64,000 bases of DNA, taken from Pseudomonas azotoformans. GTDB lineage: Bacteria; Pseudomonadota; Gammaproteobacteria; Pseudomonadales; Pseudomonadaceae. The notes beneath the pieces are model-generated. The model searched no databases. It had not been told where the DNA came from and worked only from the letters and a program-made list of their open reading frames with translations. Position numbers and translations under genes: made by a program. Shown in pieces: positions 17,015 to 23,370 of this stretch (its first letter is position 1; each line of letters begins with the position of its first letter). The stretch is from assembly GCF_001579805.1 (NCBI RefSeq), contig NZ_CP014546.1, positions 5,084,001 through 5,148,000 of the forward strand, in the 5' to 3' direction.

Positions 17015-19174
17015 ATGAGCAAACCCGATAAAACCCCTTCGACGCCGGGCAGCGAGCCGTCGCGGATTCGTGAAGGTTTGCCCTTCCCCCTCGGCGCCAC
17101 CTGGGACGGCCTGGGTGTCAACTTTGCCTTGTTCTCGGCCAACGCGACCAAGGTCGAACTGTGCCTGTTCGATGATTCCGGCGAAGTCGAGCTGGAGCGC
17201 ATCGAACTGCCCGAATACACCGACGAAACCTTCCATGGCTACCTGCCCGACGCCCATCCAGGGCTGATTTACGGCTATCGCGTATACGGTGCGTATGACC
17301 CCGCCAACGGCCACCGTTTCAACCACAACAAATTGCTGATCGACCCCTACGCCAAGCAATTGGTGGGCGAGCTGAAATGGTCCGAGGCGTTGTTCGGCTA
17401 CACCATCGGCCACCCGGACGACGACCTCAGTTTCGATGAACGCGACAGCGCACCCTTCGTGCCCAAATGCAAAGTCATTGACCCGGCACACACCTGGGGC
17501 AACGACCAGCCGGTGCGCGTGCCGTGGGATCGCACCATCATCTACGAGACCCATCTGCGCGGCATCAGCATGCGCCACCCTTCCGTGGGCGAATCCGTGC
17601 GCGGCACCTGCGCCGGCTTGATGGAAGACGACGTGCTCAAGCACATCCGCCAGTTGGGCGTGTCGTCGGTCGAGCTGCTGCCCGTGCATGCCTTCGTCAA
17701 TGACCAGCACTTGCTGCAAAAAGGCATGACCAACTATTGGGGCTACAACAGCATCGCGTTTTTCGCCCCCGACCCGCGCTACCTGGCCAGCGGCAAGATC
17801 GCCGAGTTCAAGGAGATGGTCGCGCACCTGCATGAGCAGAAGCTCGAGGTGATCCTCGACGTGGTCTACAACCACACTGCCGAAGGCAACGAGCGCGGCC
17901 CGACCCTGTCCATGCGTGGTATCGACAACGCTTCCTACTATCGGCTGATGCCGGATGACAAGCGTTTCTACATCAACGATTCCGGCACCGGCAACACCCT
18001 GGACTTGAGCCATCCGTGCGTATTGCAGATGGTCACCGACTCCCTGCGTTACTGGGCCAATGAGATGCACGTCGACGGGTTCCGCTTCGACTTGGCAACC
18101 ATTCTTGGCCGTTACCGCGATGGTTTCGACGAGCGCCACAGCTTCCTCGTTGCCTGCCGCCAGGACCCGGTATTGCGCCAGCTCAAACTGATCGCCGAAC
18201 CCTGGGACTGCGGCCCCGGCGGCTATCAGGTGGGCAACTTCCCACCGGGCTGGGTCGAATGGAACGACCGCTTCCGCGACACCGTGCGGGCCTTCTGGAA
18301 AGGCGATGACGGCCAACTGGCGGACTTTGCCGGGCGCATGACCGCCTCCGGCGAGATGTTCAACCATCGTGGCCGCCGTCCTTACAGTTCGGTGAACTTC
18401 ATCACCGCCCACGACGGTTTCACCCTGCACGATCTGGTGTCCTACAACGACAAGCACAACGAGGCCAACGACGAAAACAACCAGGACGGCAGCAATAACA
18501 ACCTGTCCTGGAACCATGGCGTCGAAGGGCCGACCGACGACCCGGAAATCAACGCGCTGCGCCTGCGTCAGATGCGCAACTTCTTCGCCACTTTGCTGTT
18601 GGCCCAAGGTACGCCGATGATCGTGGCCGGTGATGAGTTCGCCCGCACCCAGCACGGCAACAACAACGCCTATTGCCAGGACAGCGAGATCGGCTGGGTC
18701 AACTGGGACCTGGATGATGACGGCAAAGCCCTGCTCAAGTTTGTGAAACGCTTGATCAAATTGCGCCTGGCCTACCCGATCCTGCGTCGTGGCCGCTTCC
18801 TGGTAGGCGACTACAACGAAGACATTGGCGTGAAGGACGTCACCTGGCTCGCGCCGGATGGCAATGAGATGACCACCGAACAGTGGCAAGACAGTCATGG
18901 CCGCTGCCTGGGCATGTTGATGGATGGCCGCGCCCAGGAAACCGGGATTCGTCGTGCCGGCGCCGATGCGACGTTGTTGCTGGTGGTCAATGCCCACCAC
19001 GACATGGTCAATTTCCGCCTGCCGCCGGTGCCCGAGGGCGAGTTCTGGACTTGCATGCTCGACACCAACTCCCCGGCAGTCCGTGGCCAGGAACGCTTTG
19101 ATTTCGATCATGAGTACGCGGTGACTGGCCGCTCGCTGCTGCTGTTCGAATTGCAGCGTGAAGACGAGGTGTGA
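17015..19174 (+). CDS. glgX: Glycogen debranching enzyme GlgX
   Basis: A 719-residue GH13 isoamylase-type enzyme that hydrolyses alpha-1,6 branches left on limit glucan. An N-terminal CBM48-like domain (PFPLGATWDGLGVNFALFSA, about 25-110) precedes the barrel. Catalytic residues by motif are D359 (GFRFDLATILGR), E395 (IAEPWDCGPGGYQVGNFPPG in part) and D467 (ITAHDGFTLHDL). GCAGGAG precedes the ATG. Released linear maltodextrins would feed MalQ and TreY. The stop is followed after a single base by the next gene, which ties the downstream four-gene cassette to glgX. Confidence 0.95.
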   Translation: MSKPDKTPSTPGSEPSRIREGLPFPLGATWDGLGVNFALFSANATKVELCLFDDSGEVELERIELPEYTDETFHGYLPDAHPGLIYGYRVYGAYDPANGHRFNHNKLLIDPYAKQLVGELKWSEALFGYTIGHPDDDLSFDERDSAPFVPKCKVIDPAHTWGNDQPVRVPWDRTIIYETHLRGISMRHPSVGESVRGTCAGLMEDDVLKHIRQLGVSSVELLPVHAFVNDQHLLQKGMTNYWGYNSIAFFAPDPRYLASGKIAEFKEMVAHLHEQKLEVILDVVYNHTAEGNERGPTLSMRGIDNASYYRLMPDDKRFYINDSGTGNTLDLSHPCVLQMVTDSLRYWANEMHVDGFRFDLATILGRYRDGFDERHSFLVACRQDPVLRQLKLIAEPWDCGPGGYQVGNFPPGWVEWNDRFRDTVRAFWKGDDGQLADFAGRMTASGEMFNHRGRRPYSSVNFITAHDGFTLHDLVSYNDKHNEANDENNQDGSNNNLSWNHGVEGPTDDPEINALRLRQMRNFFATLLLAQGTPMIVAGDEFARTQHGNNNAYCQDSEIGWVNWDLDDDGKALLKFVKRLIKLRLAYPILRRGRFLVGDYNEDIGVKDVTWLAPDGNEMTTEQWQDSHGRCLGMLMDGRAQETGIRRAGADATLLLVVNAHHDMVNFRLPPVPEGEFWTCMLDTNSPAVRGQERFDFDHEYAVTGRSLLLFELQREDEV

Positions 19175-19175
19175 A

Positions 19176-20174
19176 ATGGCACTGCATGGATTCCTTCAAG
19201 GCTACCGGGGCTATGCGGACACGCAAGCCCTGGGCGCGGCCCTGAAGGCGCTTCAGGAGGAAGGCCTGGACCAACTGCCCTTGCCGGGCAGCGGTCAGAC
19301 ATTGGCGCGGTTCAGCCGCTTGGCACAGGTGGCAGGCCATGACCTGCGCCTGTGCAAGTTGTTCGAAGGCCACACCGACGCCTTGGCGATCATCGCCGAA
19401 CTCAACAGTCCGTTGCCGCCCTTGGGCAGCATTTGGGGCATGTGGGCGGCGGAGCCACCCACCGCCAAGGTACGCGTCTTCAACGACGGCCAGCGTTTGA
19501 AGGTGCAAGGGCGTAAAGCCTGGTGTTCCGGTGCGGCGGTGGTCAGCCATGGCTTGCTGACGGCCTGGGACGAAGAAGACCGCCAGCAACTGGTGGCAGT
19601 GCCTATGGATCAACCGGGCGTCGTCGTCACGGACGAAGGCTGGAACGCCGTGGGCATGGCCGCCACCGGCAGTGTGGAAATCGTGTTTGACCAGGCCTGG
19701 GGGCTGGCCGTGGGCGGACCCGGTGATTACCTGGCTCGGCCCGGATTCTGGCAAGGCGGCATTGGCATTGCTGCCTGCTGGTATGGCGCGGCGCAACGCC
19801 TGGCGGAAGTCTTGCGTGAGCAGTGCAGCAAACGCCCCGAACCCCACGCCCTCGCCCACCTCGGCGCAGTCGACAGCGCACTCAACAGCGCCGCCTGTGT
19901 ACTGCGCGCCAGCGCGGAACAGGTCGATCGAGAACCCAGGGCCAATGCCAGGGAGTTGGCGCAACAGACTCGGGCGTGCATCGAAGACACCGTCGAACAG
20001 GTGATGCGCCACGTGGGTCGGGCCGTCGGTGCGGGGCCCTATTGCAAGGATCCGCATTTCGCCCAGTTGATGGCGGACTTGCCGGTGTATATGCGCCAGA
20101 GTCACGCCGAACGCGACTTGGCCGGCCTTGGCGAGTTGGTCGCCGGCGAACCCACAGGGAGGTGGCAGTTATGA
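19176..20174 (+). CDS. Acyl-CoA dehydrogenase-like protein (degenerate)
   Basis: A 332-residue protein, shorter than the usual 380-400 of the family. The ACAD middle domain is recognisable: GRKAWCSGAAVVSHGLLTAW, VTDEGWNAVGMAATGSVEIVFD, then a helical C-terminal domain with FWQGGIGIAACWYGAAQRLAEVL. The family flavin signature LTEP-x-x-GSD is not present; the matching place reads WAAEPPTAKV, so flavin binding or chemistry may be altered. I start at the ATG at 19176, one base after the glgX stop (ribosome site GACGAGGTG inside glgX). The stop overlaps the PIG-L gene (ATGA). Function unknown; it opens the cassette. Confidence 0.75.
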   Translation: MALHGFLQGYRGYADTQALGAALKALQEEGLDQLPLPGSGQTLARFSRLAQVAGHDLRLCKLFEGHTDALAIIAELNSPLPPLGSIWGMWAAEPPTAKVRVFNDGQRLKVQGRKAWCSGAAVVSHGLLTAWDEEDRQQLVAVPMDQPGVVVTDEGWNAVGMAATGSVEIVFDQAWGLAVGGPGDYLARPGFWQGGIGIAACWYGAAQRLAEVLREQCSKRPEPHALAHLGAVDSALNSAACVLRASAEQVDREPRANARELAQQTRACIEDTVEQVMRHVGRAVGAGPYCKDPHFAQLMADLPVYMRQSHAERDLAGLGELVAGEPTGRWQL

Positions 20175-20929
20175 AACCCAATCCAATCGTTGGCCAAGGC
20201 ACGCCGCTGCATCGCTGGCAGGCGTCGCCGAAGATGGCCGAGCTGCCGCCGATCAGCGTTGAGCAGTTGGTGCCCGAAGGCTATCGGGCGGTGATCGTCG
20301 CCCCCCATCCGGATGATGAAGTGTTGGGGTGTGGTGGCTTGATGCAGGGGCTCGCGGCACTCGGCCGGGCCATCCAGCTGATTTCAGTCACCGATGGCAG
20401 CGCCAGTCATCCGGGCTCGCGGCGTTGGCCGGTTGAGCGTTTGAGTGTGGTGCGCCCGCAGGAATCGGCCCAGGCCCTGCATCGTCTTGGCTTGCCGCTG
20501 CACAGCCTGAAATGGCTGCGGGCCGGGTTTGCCGACAGTCAGGTGGCGGCGCGGGAAGATGAACTCGCGGCGTTCATCCAGCGTTACCTCAAACCCACCG
20601 ACGTGGTGTTTACCACTTGGCGCGAAGATGGGCATTGCGACCACGAAGCCGTCGGTCGTGCCAGCGCCAAGGCAGCCTCGGCTGTAGGCGCAACCCTGTA
20701 CGAACTGCCGGTATGGACCTGGCACTGGGCAACGCCCGAAGACAACCAAGTGCCCTGGCATCGCGCCCGCAAGATCCCATTGACCTGTGAAGCGGTCGCC
20801 CGCAAACGCCACGCCATCCATGCCTTCGCCAGCCAGTTGGAGGGCGACCCGCAGATCGGCCTGGCGCCGGTACTGGCACCCTACGTGGTGGAGCGCCTGC
20901 TGCAGCCCTTCGAAGTGGTATTCGTATGA
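20171..20929 (+). CDS. PIG-L (LmbE) family deacetylase, catalytically intact
   Basis: A 252-residue zinc-dependent N-deacetylase of the PIG-L/LmbE/MshB fold, which typically removes acetyl from an N-acetylated amino sugar. Metal ligands by comparison with MshB are H46 and D49 in PHPDDE plus H158 in HCDH; the general base D48 and the second catalytic histidine H155 are also present. ITDGSASHP-type segment (SVTDGSASHPGS) and VVRPQES follow. No signal peptide, so cytoplasmic. Start at 20171 overlaps the upstream stop and the end overlaps the methyltransferase start. Substrate unknown; a GT2 product is a reasonable guess. Confidence 0.88.
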   Translation: MKPNPIVGQGTPLHRWQASPKMAELPPISVEQLVPEGYRAVIVAPHPDDEVLGCGGLMQGLAALGRAIQLISVTDGSASHPGSRRWPVERLSVVRPQESAQALHRLGLPLHSLKWLRAGFADSQVAAREDELAAFIQRYLKPTDVVFTTWREDGHCDHEAVGRASAKAASAVGATLYELPVWTWHWATPEDNQVPWHRARKIPLTCEAVARKRHAIHAFASQLEGDPQIGLAPVLAPYVVERLLQPFEVVFV

Positions 20930-21525
20930 GCGTAGCTACGCCGTATTTCGACCAATTGTTCGCCGAAAATGATGACCCCTGGGCCTTTCGCCAACGCTGG
21001 TACGAACGCCGTAAACGCGCGTTGACCCTGGCCCTACTCACACGACCACGTTATGCCTCGGCGTTCGAGCCCGGATGCGCCAATGGCGAGCTGAGCTTCG
21101 AACTGGCGCCCCGCTGTGACCGCCTGCTGTGCTGCGACACGGCTTCGGCCGCCGTAGCCTTGGCGCGCAGTCGTTTGCAGGGCTTTCCCCAGGCTCAGGT
21201 GCAGCAAAGCCGCTTGCCCGAACAGTGGCCCACGGGCCGGTTCGAGCTAATTGTATTGAGCGAGCTGTGTTACTACCTCGATGCCGACGACCTGTGCCGG
21301 TTGATCGAACGCGTGCGCACCTCGTTGACCGACGACGGCCAGGTGCTGGCCTGCCATTGGCGCCCGCCTATCGAAGGTTGCCCGCAAACGGCCGAGCAGG
21401 TGCATGCCCTGCTTCAGGAGCGGCTGGATATGCCTCGCGTGACCAGCCACCACGAACACGACTTCCTGCTCGACCTGTGGAGCCGCGACGGCACTTCGGT
21501 CGCCACCCTTGAGGGCCTGCGATGA
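20926..21525 (+). CDS. NodS-like SAM-dependent methyltransferase
   Basis: A 199-residue class I methyltransferase. The N-terminus YFDQLFAENDDPWAFRQRWYERRKRA and motif I FEPGCANGELS resemble NodS, which N-methylates the deacetylated glucosamine of Nod factors. Motif II is CDTASAAVALAR and the motif IV region is LIVLSELCYYLD. No membrane segment. Coupled on both sides by ATGA overlaps with the PIG-L deacetylase and the glycosyltransferase. The order deacetylase then methyltransferase suggests methylation of a newly exposed amine, but this is inference and the acceptor is unknown. Confidence 0.82.
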   Translation: MSVATPYFDQLFAENDDPWAFRQRWYERRKRALTLALLTRPRYASAFEPGCANGELSFELAPRCDRLLCCDTASAAVALARSRLQGFPQAQVQQSRLPEQWPTGRFELIVLSELCYYLDADDLCRLIERVRTSLTDDGQVLACHWRPPIEGCPQTAEQVHALLQERLDMPRVTSHHEHDFLLDLWSRDGTSVATLEGLR

Positions 21526-22181
21526 TCGGCATTCTGATCCCGGTACACAACGAAGAGGCCCTGCTGGGCGACTGCCTGAGAGCGGCACTGATCGCGGCCA
21601 GTCATCCGGGTTTATTCGGCGAAGCCGTGACTGTCTTGGTGGTACTCGACAGTTGCAGCGATGCAAGTGCCGCCATTGCCCAGGCCTATCCCGTGCAATG
21701 GCTTGAAGCCCAGGCACGCAATGTCGGGCATGTTCGAGGCGTGGGTGCGCGGCATCTGCTCAACCAGGGCGCCCGCTGGATTTCGTGCACCGATGCCGAC
21801 AGCCGCGTGGCGCCTGATTGGCTGGTGGCCCAGTTGGCACTGGGGGCCGACGCAGTATGCGGCACCGTCACCGTGGACGCCTGGAGCGAAGGCTTCGACC
21901 CGGCTGCGCAGATTCGCTACAACCAGGGTTACGAGGCGCGAGACGGCCATCGACACATCCATGGTGCCAACTTGGGCGTGAGCGCAGGCGCTTATGTGCG
22001 CGCGGGTGGTTTCGAGCCCCTGGCGTGCCATGAGGATGTGCAACTGGTGCGTAACCTGGAGCTGTGCGGCGCCTCCATCGCCTGGAGCCACAGCCCGCAA
22101 GTGATCACCAGTGCGCGCCTGGATGCTCGCGCACAGGGCGGTTTCGGCGATTACTTGAAGAGCTTGATGCACGCCACTTGA
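21522..22181 (+). CDS. Family 2 glycosyltransferase, short
   Basis: A 219-residue GT-A type glycosyltransferase. It starts MIGILIPVHNEEALLGDCL, has VVLDSCSDASAAIA for the nucleotide pocket, CTDADSRVAPDWL with the metal-binding DAD at the usual place, and GANLGVSAGAYVRAGGFEPLACHEDVQL for the acceptor side. The membrane spans and QxxRW motif of processive enzymes such as NodC are absent, so it probably adds a single sugar in the cytoplasm. Last gene of the coupled cassette; a 179-bp gap follows before the second PIG-L gene. Confidence 0.85.
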   Translation: MIGILIPVHNEEALLGDCLRAALIAASHPGLFGEAVTVLVVLDSCSDASAAIAQAYPVQWLEAQARNVGHVRGVGARHLLNQGARWISCTDADSRVAPDWLVAQLALGADAVCGTVTVDAWSEGFDPAAQIRYNQGYEARDGHRHIHGANLGVSAGAYVRAGGFEPLACHEDVQLVRNLELCGASIAWSHSPQVITSARLDARAQGGFGDYLKSLMHAT

Positions 22182-22219
22182 AAAAAACGACGTTGCCGAA
22201 TGTAAAACCGACCAATCCT

Positions 22220-22229
22220 TGTCTATGCT
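22220..22229 (+). promoter_or_regulatory. Possible extended -10 (sigma-S type) element before the second PIG-L gene
   Basis: TGTCTATGCT fits an extended -10 of the RpoS kind (CTATACT with one difference) 132 nt before the ATG. No good -35 hexamer is seen, which is tolerated by RpoS. Stress-phase expression would agree with the nearby trehalose genes. The call is weak. Confidence 0.3.
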
Positions 22230-22360
22230 GATGACGCCTTGCTGGCGTTCCAGGGTTGGGGCGTCATGCAGCCACTGCGGCGGAGCCTGTGGTGGATAAA
22301 AGAGTGTCGTCCCGTCAACGGGCCACGACCCAGCATCAATCGACAAGGATGTGACACCCC

Positions 22361-23122
22361 ATGAAGCTTGCTTCCTTAAGCGACGGCCGTAGCGGCCCTG
22401 CGCAAATCTGGAACAGCGCCCCGCAGCTGGCGCAAATTCCCCCGATCACCTCGTCCTCACTGGTGCCGCCTGGCGCACGCGTGGTCATCATCGCGCCCCA
22501 CCCCGGCGACGAAGTGCTGGCCTGCGGGGGCCTGCTGCAACTGCTCAGTACCTTGGAGCATCCCCTGCAACTCATCTCCATCACGGATGGCAGCGCCAGT
22601 CACCCAGGGTCCAACGTCTGGCCGGCCAGCCGCCTGAGCGTGGTGCGGCCCCAGGAAAGCGTCGAGGCCATGCGCCGCCTGGGCATGCCCCTGCACAGTT
22701 TGAAGTGGATCCGCGGTGGGTTCTGTGACGACGCCCTCGCCAGCCGCGAGCCGCAACTGAGCCAATTCATTGCACGCTACTTGCTACCGGGCGATGTGGT
22801 GTTCAGCACGTGGCGTAACGACGGCAATGACGATCACGACACTGTTGGCCGTGCCAGCGCCAATGCCTGCTGCCTGGTGGGCGCGCAACTGTATGAGCTA
22901 CCTATCTGGGCCTGGCACTGGCCTGCCCGCGAAGGCGCGATCATCCCCTGGCAACGGGCACGCAAGGTGCGGCTGGACACCTGGACCGTGGCGCGCAAGC
23001 TTCACGCCGCCCATGCCTATGCCAGCCAATTGGCCGGCGACCCGGCCATCGGTCTGGCGCCCATGCTGGCCCAGGTGCTGCTGGAGAGAATGCGCGAACC
23101 CTATGAGATCGTGCTGTCGTAG
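22361..23122 (+). CDS. PIG-L family protein, paralogue with altered active site
   Basis: A 253-residue paralogue of the PIG-L protein at 20171, sharing long identical blocks (LISITDGSASHPGS, RLSVVRPQES, LPLHSLKW-like). The zinc ligands H47, D50 and H159 remain. The base Asp is replaced by Gly (PHPGDE, G49) and the first His of the HxxH motif by Asn (NDDH, N156). In MshB those two positions are the general base and a catalytic His, so hydrolysis should be poor or mechanistically different. It has its own upstream gap. Role could be sugar binding, regulation of the active paralogue, or a changed reaction. Confidence 0.85.
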   Translation: MKLASLSDGRSGPAQIWNSAPQLAQIPPITSSSLVPPGARVVIIAPHPGDEVLACGGLLQLLSTLEHPLQLISITDGSASHPGSNVWPASRLSVVRPQESVEAMRRLGMPLHSLKWIRGGFCDDALASREPQLSQFIARYLLPGDVVFSTWRNDGNDDHDTVGRASANACCLVGAQLYELPIWAWHWPAREGAIIPWQRARKVRLDTWTVARKLHAAHAYASQLAGDPAIGLAPMLAQVLLERMREPYEIVLS

Positions 23123-23194
23123 TGCCCAACTCGTCCATACCTGTCAGTTCTCACAGTAGCGGCTCGGGGAATGTGTGGCTAAAGTGAAAAAGCG

Positions 23195-23214
23195 CTGCAC
23201 CGGTTCAGGTGCAG
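23195..23214. promoter_or_regulatory. Inverted repeat between the PIG-L paralogue and the autotransporter gene
   Basis: CTGCACC and GGTGCAG form a 7-bp perfect stem around GGTTCA, 73 nt after the PIG-L stop. No U-tract follows. It could end the upstream transcript or be an operator. Nothing else stands out in this 248-bp gap apart from the ribosome site GAGGACGG at its end. Confidence 0.4.
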
Positions 23215-23370
23215 TCGAGAAAGCCATGCCAACCCTTTGCATTGGCCGGTGTTTTCAGAAACAGGTAACCCGCTGTCCCTGATCCGTATCGCGCGTCACG
23301 TTGTCATGGTCTGGCCCGCACCGGCTTTTGCAGGTGCCGGGGCAACGCTCCCCTCGAACGAGGACGGATC

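Noticed and set aside
17012..19111. Long open frame (about 700 codons) antisense to glgX
   Set aside because: It mirrors glgX codons; in GC-rich Pseudomonas DNA the complementary frame of a gene often stays open. No family motifs, and glgX has its full catalytic set.
20171..22181. A true Nod factor cluster
   Set aside because: No NodA acyltransferase, no processive membrane NodC, and the deacetylase is PIG-L type, not NodB. Only the order of chemical steps is similar.
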